NCBI GenBank assembly: GCA_947175585.1
Contig: CAMWNL010000099.1
Location: forward strand, 1 to 6,681
Length of the DNA: 6,681 nucleotides
Source: an uncultured Bacteroidales bacterium
GTDB lineage: Bacteria; Bacteroidota; Bacteroidia; Bacteroidales; Muribaculaceae
Direction of reading: 5' to 3'
Shown: positions 1 through 6,681 of the stretch, one piece after another
How the letters are laid out: every line of letters begins with the position of its first letter
Position numbering within the stretch: position 1 is the stretch's first letter
The notes under the pieces: generated by a model
Told to the model about the DNA's origin: nothing
What the model saw: the letters and a program-made list of their open reading frames with translations, nothing else
Databases searched by the model: none
Translations under genes and position numbers: made by a program

Positions 1-383
1 TTTATAGCCGAGCTGGCGGTGGGAACGGAAGTAATTTGCTTCAAGAATATCAAAAAGGAGATTGCATCTGGTCTTGGTGTTCCTATTGGGAGATATATCA
101 GGGGGACAAGCTGATTGCTGATGCCAATGATGATATAACGGCAGTAACCGGGACTGTAGCTGTTGCAGCTATGATGATGGAAGGAAAATGCTTAGAGGGG
201 TGTTGTATCGACGATGAAGATCTTTCTATGGAATTGTATTTTGAGGATGATATAGTATATGTCATTTGGCCGGAAAAAAGAGATGATGAATATCTGTCAA
301 ACTGGGTAGTATGCTCTGAAAGGCTAAATGTCTCATATAAAATGAAGAATGATTTAGAGATTATACAGACCATATATTATTAA
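1..383 (+). CDS. Small acidic protein of unknown function, 5' end outside the window
   Basis: The frame is open from the left edge to a TAA at 381-383, giving about 127 visible residues. The only in-frame start codon near the beginning is a TTG at 36; the codons before it also read as plausible protein (a Gly/Asn-rich segment including GGGNGSN), so I treat the gene as cut by the edge rather than starting at 36. From the TTG onward the protein has about two dozen Asp/Glu against eight Lys/Arg, six Cys, an aromatic segment (WSWCSYWEIY) and an Ala/Val/Met-rich stretch. I see no signal peptide, long membrane helix or catalytic motif. GC over 61-360 is about 39% by hand count, well below the facing genes, and it is convergent with the glycosyltransferase. 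Small acidic proteins of this kind include immunity proteins of polymorphic toxins, but that is only a guess; I do not recognise the family. The reading frame itself is fairly secure. Confidence 0.6.
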   Translation, partial: YSRAGGGNGSNLLQEYQKGDCIWSWCSYWEIYQGDKLIADANDDITAVTGTVAVAAMMMEGKCLEGCCIDDEDLSMELYFEDDIVYVIWPEKRDDEYLSNWVVCSERLNVSYKMKNDLEIIQTIYY

Positions 384-402
384 TCTGATTCAAAGAATAT
401 GT

Positions 403-425
403 CAATGCCATCAACTACTGCATTG
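403..425. repeat. Weak inverted repeat between convergent gene ends
   Basis: CAATGC at 403-408 is the exact reverse complement of GCATTG at 420-425, with an 11-base loop. It lies in the 62-base gap between the stop of the left-edge gene (383) and the stop of the leftward glycosyltransferase (446), where a bidirectional terminator would be expected. The stem is only 6 bp, half of it A-T, and there is no clear T tract on either side, so a terminator role is weak inference. Nothing else stands out in the gap. Confidence 0.2.
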
Positions 426-445
426 TATCACAAATAGTTATAAGG

Positions 446-1480
446 CTATCTGTCTTTGAGTTGCGAAAAACGTTTGCGACCGCGGAGGTAGTAGGCTGTC
501 AGGATGTTGATATGGCAGTCGGGACGGGCGGCGAGGAGATTGATATTGGGGTGGGTGATATATGATTTTCGCATACGCGCGAAGTCTCGGTGAGCCTTGA
601 CGATGGCCACCGCGAATTTGAATTTCAGGGTAGCGATGTATTTAGCCCATGCAATGGTGTCGAGCAGACGGCGCCACAGCAGTTTGCGGCTGCGGACGCT
701 GTCAGGCAGGTTTTTGTGGAGCATCAGCAGGTTGTTGCGGAAGTTGAGATAGGTCTTGCGCGGATTGGTGTCGGGCAGTGAGCCTCCGCCGAGATGAAAG
801 ACCGAGGTGTCGCAGACGGCCATTATCTTATAGCCGGCGAGCATGATGCGCCAACAGAGGTCTATTTCCTCCATGTGGGCGAAAAAGGCTGTGTCGAGGC
901 CTCCGACTTTACGGTAGAGTTCAGATCTGACCATCAGACAGGCGCCGCTGGCCCAAAAGATTTCGATGTCTGAGTCATATTGGCCATCGTCGGTCTCGCA
1001 GGTGCCGAAGATGCGTCCGCGGCAGAAGGGGTAACCGTTGCGGTCGATGAATCCACCGGCTGCACCGGCATATTCAAATTTCTGAGTATCGTTGAAACTC
1101 AACAGCTTGGGCTGACATGCTCCGACCTCGGGATGCTCTTCCATAAATTGATATAGAGTGTTGATCCACCCGGCGCTCGTGGCGACATCTGAATTGAGCA
1201 GCACGGTGTAGCGGTAGTCGGTCAGGTCTATTGCGAGGTTGTAGCCTCCGGCAAAGCCGTGGTTTGTGTCGAAATAGATATGCTCGACATCGGCAAACTC
1301 GCTTTCGAGCAGGCGGCGCGAACCGTCGGTGCTACCGTTGTCGGCGACTATGACGCGCGCGATGGTCGGATCGGTGGTGGCGATGACTTCAGGTAAAAAT
1401 TCGCGAAGCAGCTTTTCGCCGTTCCAGTTAAGTATGATTACAGCGACTTGGGGACGCTTATTGGTGTCGTGGTGGTTCAT
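446..1480 (-). CDS. Family 2 glycosyltransferase (rhamnosyltransferase-like, COG1216 type)
   Basis: This enzyme probably transfers a sugar from a nucleotide donor to a lipid-linked or surface glycan on the cytoplasmic side of the inner membrane. Over 344 residues the GT-A fold is complete. An N-terminal strand (VAVIILNWNG, about 12-21) is followed by ADNGSTDGS (46-54), the nucleotide-binding NSDV (96-99, the DxD equivalent), ASGACLMVR (177-185), the acidic MEEIDLCWR (203-211, catalytic-base region) and HLGGGS (229-234). The C-terminal 90 residues are basic and partly hydrophobic, which suits membrane association. I chose the ATG at 1480; a TTG three codons upstream (1489) is also in frame but less likely. 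The start lies inside the end of the acyltransferase gene (23-base overlap), and it is the last gene of the leftward run. Donor and acceptor cannot be read from sequence; the aminosugar made by its neighbours is one candidate donor. Confidence 0.9.
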   Translation of the reverse strand: MNHHDTNKRPQVAVIILNWNGEKLLREFLPEVIATTDPTIARVIVADNGSTDGSRRLLESEFADVEHIYFDTNHGFAGGYNLAIDLTDYRYTVLLNSDVATSAGWINTLYQFMEEHPEVGACQPKLLSFNDTQKFEYAGAAGGFIDRNGYPFCRGRIFGTCETDDGQYDSDIEIFWASGACLMVRSELYRKVGGLDTAFFAHMEEIDLCWRIMLAGYKIMAVCDTSVFHLGGGSLPDTNPRKTYLNFRNNLLMLHKNLPDSVRSRKLLWRRLLDTIAWAKYIATLKFKFAVAIVKAHRDFARMRKSYITHPNINLLAARPDCHINILTAYYLRGRKRFSQLKDR

Positions 1481-2384
1481 TGTCTTCAAAAGTTACGGGG
1501 CGTTTCCATCGTTTGTGAGTCCATAGCCATAGAGAGGGGTCGCGGAGTATGGTTTCACTGAGCATCTCGGCATAGCGGTCAGTCACGCTGAAGGGTCGGG
1601 TGGCGGTGATGTCACCCGTTATGTCACGGGTGACGATATGGTAGTGGCCGCGCTTCGGCTTATACATGTCCCAATAGACTACGCCCATGTTGAGTTTTCG
1701 CGCAAGGGTCTCCGTGCCTGTGATAAAGGCTGTTGGGTGGTTGAGAAAGTCGACCACGTGGATCAGGTCGCCGTGGCTCGGCCGCTGGTCACTCATAAAC
1801 CCCACCACCGCAGGCAGCCCTGTGTCGCGACACGCGCGGATAATGTCACGGAAAACAGTGCTTTTGGGGAATGACCGCGAACCGAAGCGGCTGCGGAGTT
1901 TCAGCATCAGTCGGTCGGTCCACTTATCGCGGAGGGGACGGTAGACCTGACCGAAAACAATGCCTGTATCGGGCTTCAGGCGAGTGTGGAGAGTGACCGA
2001 TGGAGCCCACTCCCAGTTGCCGCAGTGAGAGAAGTAGACCGCCACACTGCGCCCCTCACCTGTATAGCGGTCGATAAGCCCGACGTTATCAAAGGTCATG
2101 CGCTCACTGATCTGCCGGTCGCTGATGTGGAGCAGTTTTATGGTCTCGAATATGTAGTCGGCGAAGTTGCGGTAAAATTTTCGCGCGATCGCCTTGCGCT
2201 CGGCGCCATCTTTCTCGGGAAAACTGTCGCGCAGATTTTTGTCGACGGCCTTGCGGCGATAGCGCACGACGTAGTAGAGCAGTAGAAACGCTAAGTCAGC
2301 CAGACGGTAGAGGAGCCAGAACGGCATCAGCGCGCAGCCGTAAAGCAGTGCATAGAATATAGGATTGAGTAATTTGCGTATCAT
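1458..2384 (-). CDS. Lipid A acyltransferase of the LpxL/HtrB (lysophospholipid acyltransferase) family
   Basis: Members of this family transfer an acyl chain, usually from acyl-ACP, to a lipid A precursor at the cytoplasmic face of the inner membrane. The 308-residue length is normal for the family. Residues about 8-41 form a hydrophobic N-terminal membrane anchor followed by basic RYRRK. The catalytic HX4E motif is present as HCGNWE (H120, E125). FMSDQRP (196-202) matches the second conserved block and WLWTHKRWKR (286-295) is the typical C-terminal block. The ATG at 2384 overlaps the mtaB stop as ATGA, which suggests translational coupling. The order mtaB, acyltransferase, glycosyltransferase is one I recall from other Bacteroidales, so this part of the run is probably ancestral. 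It could be a secondary acyltransferase for lipid A or for another membrane lipid; the chain length used and the position acylated cannot be read from the sequence. Confidence 0.92.
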   Translation of the reverse strand: MIRKLLNPIFYALLYGCALMPFWLLYRLADLAFLLLYYVVRYRRKAVDKNLRDSFPEKDGAERKAIARKFYRNFADYIFETIKLLHISDRQISERMTFDNVGLIDRYTGEGRSVAVYFSHCGNWEWAPSVTLHTRLKPDTGIVFGQVYRPLRDKWTDRLMLKLRSRFGSRSFPKSTVFRDIIRACRDTGLPAVVGFMSDQRPSHGDLIHVVDFLNHPTAFITGTETLARKLNMGVVYWDMYKPKRGHYHIVTRDITGDITATRPFSVTDRYAEMLSETILRDPSLWLWTHKRWKRPVTFEDNEPPRHQ

Positions 2385-3715
2385 AAAATCAGACTTGCGT
2401 TCACACTTTCGCGCTCTGTTATCGGTTTGCCGATATAGACCGGGGCAATGGTGTTGTCGAGCGCTTCGGCCAGTTGGCTGTCAATGCCTGTGATTTCGAC
2501 TTTCAGATAATTGTCAGTGAAGCCGCTCAGCGGATGTCCCTCGCGAGGGTGCTCTAAAAGCACGGGGCGGACAGAGCCTGTGAAGCGGCGCGTAAACCCG
2601 TCGAGCTTGCGCTCGCTGACAGCAAGCATCAGGCGTGTGCGGCGGTGTTTCTCTTCCTGACTGACAACATGGTCGATTTCCAGAGCCCGTGTGCCCGGGC
2701 GCTCGGAGTAGGTGAAGACGTGGAGCCGCGATATGTCGAGACTTTCGACAAAGGCTTTTGAGGCGGCAAAACATTCGTCGGTCTCGCCTCTCGCTCCGAC
2801 AATCAGGTCTACACCGATAAAGGCATCAGGGATCGTCTGTCTGATTTTTTCGATTTTTGACGCGAACAGAGCTGTGTCGTAGTGACGGCGCATAAGTTTC
2901 AGCACTTCGTCAGAACCGCTCTGGAGCGGAACGTGGAAGTGAGGCATGAAACTGCGTGAACCGGCCACAAATTCGATAATCTCGTCGGTGAGGAGGTTAG
3001 GTTCGATTGATGAAATACGATAGCGCTCGATGCCGTCAACTTTGTCGAGCTCCTTGATAAGGTCGAGGAAATTGTCGTCGCGGCCCTTGCCAAACTCACC
3101 GATGTTGACTCCGGTGATGACGATTTCCTTGCCTCCTTGCGCCGCCACCTCGCGCGCCTGGGCGACAATCCCGTCGATGGTGCCTGAGCGCGAGCGTCCG
3201 CGAGCTTTGGGTATGGTGCAGTATGTGCACCAGTAGTCGCAGCCGTCCTGCACCTTGAGAAAATAACGGGTGCGGTCGCCTCGCGAGCATGATGGCATGA
3301 ATGATCTGATGTCACGCGAATCTCCGACAAGACTCATCGGCTTGTGATCGGCCGACCATCGCTCGACGAAGTCACATAGTTCGAGTTTTCGGTCTATGCC
3401 CGCTACAATCTTGACGCCGGGGAGGGCGGCGACCTCGTCGCTTTTCAGTTGGGCGTAGCAGCCGGTGACTATTATGGCGGCGTCGGGGTAGCGTCGGTTG
3501 AGCGAGCGGATTGTCTGACGGCATTTCTTGTCGGCGAGATCAGTGACCGAGCAGGAGTTGATGACGATAAAGTCGGGTGTCTCACCCGGAGTGATGCGGC
3601 GCACTCCCTTCTCGGCAAACATGCGCGCCACGGTTGAGGTCTCCGCAAAGTTTAACTTGCAGCCGAAAGTGTGAAATAAAGCGGTGCGATTATCAAATGT
3701 TGATTTATCAATCAT
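2381..3715 (-). CDS. mtaB: MtaB, tRNA t6A37 C2-methylthiotransferase
   Basis: This radical SAM enzyme converts N6-threonylcarbamoyladenosine at position 37 of ANN-decoding tRNAs to its 2-methylthio form. The 444 residues show all family parts. The N-terminal methylthiotransferase domain carries three cysteines for the auxiliary cluster (FGCKLN C19, NSCSVT C55, TGCYAQ C86). The radical SAM CxxxCxxC is [10 protein letters not shown] (C159, C163, C166), then comes [19 protein letters not shown] (261-279) and FTYSERPGT (334-342), and a C-terminal TRAM-like tRNA-binding region lies at about 380-440. The GCKLN motif and overall layout fit MtaB better than MiaB or RimO. The ATG at 3715 overlaps the aminotransferase stop as ATGA, and its TGA overlaps the acyltransferase start in the same way. 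It is the only tRNA-modification gene in an otherwise envelope-directed run; shared transcription is likely, a functional link is not implied. Confidence 0.96.
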   Translation of the reverse strand: MIDKSTFDNRTALFHTFGCKLNFAETSTVARMFAEKGVRRITPGETPDFIVINSCSVTDLADKKCRQTIRSLNRRYPDAAIIVTGCYAQLKSDEVAALPGVKIVAGIDRKLELCDFVERWSADHKPMSLVGDSRDIRSFMPSCSRGDRTRYFLKVQDGCDYWCTYCTIPKARGRSRSGTIDGIVAQAREVAAQGGKEIVITGVNIGEFGKGRDDNFLDLIKELDKVDGIERYRISSIEPNLLTDEIIEFVAGSRSFMPHFHVPLQSGSDEVLKLMRRHYDTALFASKIEKIRQTIPDAFIGVDLIVGARGETDECFAASKAFVESLDISRLHVFTYSERPGTRALEIDHVVSQEEKHRRTRLMLAVSERKLDGFTRRFTGSVRPVLLEHPREGHPLSGFTDNYLKVEITGIDSQLAEALDNTIAPVYIGKPITERESVNASLIL

Positions 3716-4842
3716 TTCTTGGCAGGATTGTATGAGTTGATGATTGCGGCAATCTCCGCGGCGTCAGTTTCGGATGTGCACCGGCTGACGGGAAGGCTGA
3801 CCACGCTTTCCGCAAGTCGGCGTGCGACCGGCCGCTCAGGCTGATATGTGGAGGCATAGCAGGGTTGGTCAAACGGGGCGAGAGGGTAGTGGATGGCTGT
3901 CTCGACCCCTCTGTCAAGCATATAGCTCCTGAAACCGTCGCGGTCAGCGACCTGGACGACATACTGATGCCACACCGAACTGCTGTCGTCGCTGAACAGC
4001 GGCTTTATCACAGCCTGATTGTCGATCAGGCGATTATAGACCGAGGCGAGTCGGCGGCGTAGAGCGTTCTCAGCGTCGGTATAGGGGAGTTTGGCGCTCA
4101 GGATCGCCGCCTGGATAGGGTCGAGACGACTGTTGACGCCGCAATATATGTTATGGTATAATCTGTCTGACCCATAGTTGGCGAGGGCTCTGATAGAGTC
4201 AGCGAGCGAGGCGTCGGAAGTGGTGACGGCTCCGGCGTCGCCGAGAGCACCGATATTTTTTGTCGGGTAAAAACTGAATCCGGCGGCATCGCCCAGTGAG
4301 CCGGTGCGACGGCGACCGTCGGCCGTGGTTGCACCGATGGCCTGAGCGTTGTCCTCGATGATTTTAAGACCATGGACGTCGGCGAAGGCCTGCAGATTAT
4401 CGTCGTAGCAGGTACGTCCGTAGAGGTGGACAGTCATGACGGCGCGTGTCCGTGGAGTCAGGTATTCGTCGAGTCGGGAAGTGTCGAGGTTCATGGTCCG
4501 GGGATCGGCTTCGGCGAACACCGGCACAAGTCCGTTGTCAGACACGGCAAGGACTGATGCGATATATGTATTGGCCGGCACTATCACCTCGTCGCCGGGC
4601 TGCATCACGCCGGTCTCGATGTAGGCGCGGAGTATCAGGCGGAGTGCGTCAAGACCGTTGCCAACGCCCACGCAGTATTTCGCTCCGCAGCTTGCGGCAA
4701 GAGCGTCCTCGAAGTCTGATACCTCTTTGCCGCCAATGTAGCGGCCGCTGGCTATCACTCGCTGCACGGCCTCGTTGATCTGCGAGATGAATGGCTCGTT
4801 GACGGTCTTCAGGTCGAGAAATGTATATCTTTTGTCGGTCAT
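3712..4842 (-). CDS. fdtB: PLP-dependent nucleotide-sugar aminotransferase (DegT/DnrJ/EryC1; FdtB/QdtB-like)
   Basis: It is predicted to transaminate a dTDP-3-keto-6-deoxyhexose to the 3-amino sugar (dTDP-Fuc3N or dTDP-Qui3N), probably with glutamate as donor. The 376-residue length is typical. Visible family features are GNGLDAL (61-67, cofactor phosphate region), PANTYIAS (89-96), EDNAQAIGA (163-171, with D164 facing the PLP ring), the Schiff-base lysine in [14 protein letters not shown] (K195), [12 protein letters not shown] (235-246), WHQYVV (291-296) and HYP (318-320). The ATG at 4842 overlaps the stop of the ketoisomerase upstream as ATGA. The 3-position assignment rests on the adjacent ketoisomerase genes rather than on the aminotransferase itself. 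Galacto versus gluco product (FdtB versus QdtB) cannot be decided, so the symbol is provisional. No acetyltransferase (FdtC/QdtC type) to finish an N-acyl sugar is in the window. Confidence 0.9.
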   Translation of the reverse strand: MTDKRYTFLDLKTVNEPFISQINEAVQRVIASGRYIGGKEVSDFEDALAASCGAKYCVGVGNGLDALRLILRAYIETGVMQPGDEVIVPANTYIASVLAVSDNGLVPVFAEADPRTMNLDTSRLDEYLTPRTRAVMTVHLYGRTCYDDNLQAFADVHGLKIIEDNAQAIGATTADGRRRTGSLGDAAGFSFYPTKNIGALGDAGAVTTSDASLADSIRALANYGSDRLYHNIYCGVNSRLDPIQAAILSAKLPYTDAENALRRRLASVYNRLIDNQAVIKPLFSDDSSSVWHQYVVQVADRDGFRSYMLDRGVETAIHYPLAPFDQPCYASTYQPERPVARRLAESVVSLPVSRCTSETDAAEIAAIINSYNPAKK

Positions 4843-5276
4843 CGCTTATCGGCAGTCAGTTGTTTGAAGTCATCATACTCTCTGACATAATCGCTTTCGT
4901 CATACTTCTCGGAGGCGAGAACGAGACAGATCGAGCCTGATGAAAAATTATCAAGAGTGCGCCAGATACCTGCCGGAAGCAGTAGTCCGCGGCCGGGATT
5001 GTTGAGCGTGACGCGTCTGGACCGGCGACCGTCATCAACGACGACATCAAACGAGCCTGAGAGTGGCACGACAAATTCGCGTGTCGCTAAGTGGGAATGT
5101 CCGCCGCGTTCGGCTCCGGCCGGAAGGTCATAGAGATAGTAGACCCGTTTGATCTGCAAAGGCGCGGTCGCGAGGTTTTCCATAACGGTCAGACGGCCGT
5201 TGTCGTGCCTGATAGTGTTGATGTCAATAATCAGACAATCGTCGATATCGGAGTGGCGGTGGCTATCTGAGTTCAT
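4839..5276 (-). CDS. fdtA: dTDP-4-keto-6-deoxyglucose 3,4-ketoisomerase (FdtA/QdtA/WxcM-like), HxH intact
   Basis: This cupin-fold enzyme is predicted to move the keto group of dTDP-4-keto-6-deoxyglucose from C4 to C3, supplying the aminotransferase encoded next. From the ATG at 5276 it has 145 residues, normal for the family. The frame stays open further upstream to about 5345, but that would sit deep inside the previous gene and add a low-complexity Ser/Thr/Asn leader with no family match, so I reject the longer form. Family features are [11 protein letters not shown] (42-52), [15 protein letters not shown] (56-70) with the active-site pair H60/H62, [12 protein letters not shown] (72-83), [11 protein letters not shown] (98-108) and [18 protein letters not shown] (117-134). 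It overlaps the preceding homologue by 14 bases. Whether the product is 3-keto-galacto (FdtA) or 3-keto-gluco (QdtA) cannot be told by eye. Confidence 0.88.
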   Translation of the reverse strand: MNSDSHRHSDIDDCLIIDINTIRHDNGRLTVMENLATAPLQIKRVYYLYDLPAGAERGGHSHLATREFVVPLSGSFDVVVDDGRRSRRVTLNNPGRGLLLPAGIWRTLDNFSSGSICLVLASEKYDESDYVREYDDFKQLTADKR

Positions 5277-5685
5277 CGTCGAGTGAGGATTGAAATTGTT
5301 GGTAGTTGCTGATGTAGTCAGCTTCGTCATAGAGCTTGGATGCAATAGTCAGGCAGGTAGTGCCGGTCACGAAGTCGGTGATAGTGCGCCATGTCATCGG
5401 CGGCAGATAGAGGCCGACATTGCTTTTGTTGAGCGTGAATGATTTATCGCGTCCGTCACCGAAATCGACTGTAACGACGCATTGGCCTGATGTGGCGATG
5501 ATGACTTCGGCACATGTGCGCAGTGCGCGGCCGTGGCGTTCGCGCCATGAGGGCACGTCATAAGTCCAGTAGACGCGTTGGATTTCAAACGGCAATATCC
5601 TGCCGCCCTCGGCAAACGACAGGTTGCCCCTGGGGTCGGTGATTTTAGGGAATTCGAGCAGACAGGGTTCAGAATACTTTTCCAT
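5263..5685 (-). CDS. FdtA/WxcM-like sugar ketoisomerase homologue lacking the HxH active-site pair
   Basis: This 140-residue cupin is clearly a homologue of the next gene. Shared blocks are [10 protein letters not shown] (17-26), [11 protein letters not shown] (35-45), [11 protein letters not shown] (92-102) and [18 protein letters not shown] (111-128). At the active site, however, the expected ERGGHxH reads ERHGRAL (49-55), so the two histidines implicated in catalysis in FdtA become R53 and L55. The codons (CGC, CTG) are clear on the minus strand, and the frame is intact with normal composition, so this does not look like a decayed pseudogene. It may be inactive on the usual substrate, act on another sugar, or serve as a structural partner for its neighbour, since FdtA-type enzymes are dimers; these are inferences. 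The ATG at 5685 overlaps the rfbA stop by 17 bases. Fold assignment is secure, activity is not. Confidence 0.85.
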   Translation of the reverse strand: MEKYSEPCLLEFPKITDPRGNLSFAEGGRILPFEIQRVYWTYDVPSWRERHGRALRTCAEVIIATSGQCVVTVDFGDGRDKSFTLNKSNVGLYLPPMTWRTITDFVTGTTCLTIASKLYDEADYISNYQQFQSSLDDELR

Positions 5686-6550
5686 CGGCGAGTTTCATTA
5701 GATATTGTCCGTAATCGGTGCGGTCAAGAGGCGCGGCGAGTTGACGGAGCTTGTCAGCGGAGATGAAACCTCTGCGGTAAGCCACTTCCTCGGGAGAGCT
5801 TATGATGACGCCTTGACGGCGCTCGATAGCCTCGACAAAGTTTGAGGCGTCGATAAGCGACTCGACAGTGCCCGTATCGAGCCATGCGAAACCTCGACCG
5901 AAGCATTTAACTTTCAGGCGCCCACTGCCGAGGTAGGCCTCGTTGATCGATGTTATTTCATATTCGCCTCTTGCCGAAGGTCTGACACCGGCGGCGATGT
6001 CGACTACGTCATTAGGATAAAAATACAGGCCGACGACGGCTTTGTCGCTGCGAGGCTGGTCGGGTTTCTCGACAATGTCGATAGGATTGCCGCTGTCATC
6101 GAGGGTCACGACTCCGAAGCGTCGGGGGTCGGTGACGGGATAGCCGAACACGGTGGCATAGCCGCTGTCGGCATTTCTGACTGCATCGAGCATCATGCCC
6201 GTGAAGCCCTGACCGTAGAAGATGTTGTCGCCCAGGATGAGACAGACGTTGTCATCGCCGATAAAGTCCCGTCCGATGACGAAAGCCTGAGCCAGTCCAT
6301 CGGGTCTGCTCTGCACGGCGTATGAGAATTTCACGCCCCAGTTGTCACCTGTGCCGAGCAGACGCTCAATCTGGGGGAGGTCGACCGGGGTAGATATGAT
6401 CAGGATGTCATTGATGCCGGCAAGCATAAGTGTCGACACCGGGTAATAGATCATCGGCTTGTCGTAGACAGGTACGAGCTGCTTTGACAGAGCCAGAGTG
6501 ATAGGATATAGTCGGGTGCCGGATCCGCCGGCTAATACTATGCCTTTCAT
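5669..6550 (-). CDS. rfbA: RfbA/RmlA, glucose-1-phosphate thymidylyltransferase
   Basis: It makes dTDP-glucose and pyrophosphate from glucose-1-phosphate and dTTP in the cytoplasm, the entry step to dTDP-deoxysugars. The 293 residues match the usual length. The nucleotide-binding signature [11 protein letters not shown] (6-16) is followed by [16 protein letters not shown] (22-37), LGDNIFYG (106-113, with the metal-binding D108), VEKP (160-163), GEYEIT (195-200) and WLDTGT (223-228, D225). The ATG at 6550 follows a 24-base gap after the upstream stop, and no Shine-Dalgarno sequence precedes it. It is the only dTDP-sugar nucleotidyltransferase here. RfbB, RfbC and RfbD are absent from the window, so the 4,6-dehydratase needed by the ketoisomerase must be encoded elsewhere. 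RmlA enzymes are commonly feedback-inhibited by dTDP-rhamnose; no regulatory site is visible in the DNA. Confidence 0.97.
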   Translation of the reverse strand: MKGIVLAGGSGTRLYPITLALSKQLVPVYDKPMIYYPVSTLMLAGINDILIISTPVDLPQIERLLGTGDNWGVKFSYAVQSRPDGLAQAFVIGRDFIGDDNVCLILGDNIFYGQGFTGMMLDAVRNADSGYATVFGYPVTDPRRFGVVTLDDSGNPIDIVEKPDQPRSDKAVVGLYFYPNDVVDIAAGVRPSARGEYEITSINEAYLGSGRLKVKCFGRGFAWLDTGTVESLIDASNFVEAIERRQGVIISSPEEVAYRRGFISADKLRQLAAPLDRTDYGQYLMKLADGKVF

Positions 6551-6574
6551 ATCTGAGTCGTAGTTTAAGGGCGA

Positions 6575-6681
6575 TTATTGCGGAGCGAGCGCCGAAAGCC
6601 GGTGTTCGAGTTCCGTTGATGTTAGACGGGTGGATAGGCGACCGCGGTGAGCCATTGAGATATTGCCGGTCTCTTCAGAGA
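6575..6681 (-). CDS. cdaA: C-terminal end of a probable diadenylate cyclase (CdaA/DacA, DisA_N domain), partial
   Basis: A minus-strand frame enters from the right edge and ends at TAA (6575-6577), showing 34 residues. It begins SEETGNISMAHRGRLS and continues with a charged helix-like tail containing TSTELEHRLSAL. The SEETGxIS-x-A-xx-G-x-L pattern followed by an LTxxELxxxL tail is what I recall at the end of DAC (DisA_N) domains of CdaA-type enzymes, which condense two ATP into c-di-AMP at the membrane. The DGA and RHR catalytic motifs would lie outside the window. GC-rich third positions match the neighbouring genes, supporting real coding. It ends 24 bases before rfbA on the same strand, so it may share the transcript. 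The identification rests on a short stretch; the other two minus-strand frames here hit stops and look non-coding. Confidence 0.68.
   Translation of the reverse strand, partial: SEETGNISMAHRGRLSTRLTSTELEHRLSALAPQ

Larger units (their letters stand above)
446..6681 (-). other. Leftward run of overlapping genes, probable single operon
   Basis: Eight genes lie on the minus strand in the order cdaA (partial), rfbA, HxH-less ketoisomerase homologue, ketoisomerase, aminotransferase, mtaB, acyltransferase, glycosyltransferase. After the 24-base gap before rfbA, each start lies inside the preceding gene, by 17, 14, 4, 4, 4 and 23 bases. The three 4-base overlaps are all ATGA, a layout associated with translational coupling. 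There is no room for an intergenic promoter or terminator between 446 and 6550, so any primary promoter should lie to the right of the window or within coding sequence. None of the upstream stretches I read shows a Shine-Dalgarno motif, as is usual in Bacteroidota. Confidence 0.75.

Noticed and set aside
36..383. Taking the left-edge gene as a complete protein starting at TTG 36
   Set aside because: The frame stays open to the window edge and the upstream codons also read as plausible protein, so a start outside the window is more likely.
434..449. Short inverted repeat ATAG/CTAT at the glycosyltransferase stop
   Set aside because: A 4-bp A/T-rich stem is expected by chance and there is no T tract beside it.
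1481..1489. TTG start at 1489 for the glycosyltransferase
   Set aside because: An ATG lies three codons downstream at 1480 and the extra residues match no family feature.
1986..2285. Plus-strand 99-codon open frame antisense to the acyltransferase
   Set aside because: No domain or start context seen; the opposite strand encodes a conserved membrane enzyme with intact motifs.
2514..3330. Minus-strand open frames of 86 and 143 codons inside mtaB
   Set aside because: They are out-of-frame readings of a clearly conserved gene, rich in Arg/Ser/Ala/Pro as expected from GC-rich shadow frames.
4446..4778. Plus-strand 110-codon open frame antisense to the aminotransferase
   Set aside because: Arg/Ser-rich with no recognisable domain and wholly inside a conserved gene; it is a shadow frame.
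5277..5345. N-terminal extension of the HxH-containing ketoisomerase to the start at 5345
   Set aside because: It would overlap the previous gene by more than 80 bases and add a Ser/Thr/Asn-rich leader without family resemblance; the ATG at 5276 gives a normal length.
6551..6574. Possible promoter or regulatory element before rfbA
   Set aside because: Only 24 bases; I see no Bacteroides-type -7 element (TAnnTTTG) or hairpin there.

Overview
The window looks like a Bacteroidales chromosome, possibly Muribaculaceae. Three things suggest this: the style of the MtaB and lipid A acyltransferase proteins, the absence of Shine-Dalgarno sequences upstream of any start I inspected, and the high GC of the main genes (55-65% in two 60-base rows I counted by hand). 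The lineage is inference; no rRNA or other marker gene is present.

Layout: nearly everything is one leftward (minus-strand) gene run, described here in transcription order from right to left. It starts with the last 34 codons of a probable diadenylate cyclase (cdaA), cut by the window edge. After a 24-base gap come rfbA (dTDP-glucose synthesis), two tandem cupin-fold sugar 3,4-ketoisomerase homologues (FdtA/QdtA/WxcM type), a PLP-dependent sugar aminotransferase (FdtB/QdtB type), mtaB (tRNA methylthiotransferase), an LpxL/HtrB-type lipid A acyltransferase and a family 2 glycosyltransferase. From rfbA to the glycosyltransferase every junction overlaps (17, 14, 4, 4, 4 and 23 bases), so about 6.1 kb has no noncoding base.

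At the left edge, facing this run, is the 3' end of an AT-richer gene (about 39% GC) for an acidic, cysteine-containing small protein of unknown function. The 62 bases between it and the glycosyltransferase stop hold only a weak inverted repeat.

How the genes fit together: RfbA makes dTDP-glucose. A 4,6-dehydratase (RfbB, not in the window) would make dTDP-4-keto-6-deoxyglucose. A ketoisomerase would move the keto group to C3 and the aminotransferase would make a dTDP-3-amino-3,6-dideoxyhexose (Fuc3N or Qui3N type). The glycosyltransferase could place this or another sugar on a cell-surface glycan, and the acyltransferase acts in lipid A assembly, so most of the run concerns the envelope; mtaB and cdaA are housekeeping or signalling genes.

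The best lead is the ketoisomerase pair. The downstream copy keeps the family's active-site His-x-His; the upstream copy has Arg-Ala-Leu there while the rest of the fold is conserved. I see no phage, IS, CRISPR, RNA gene or defence system.
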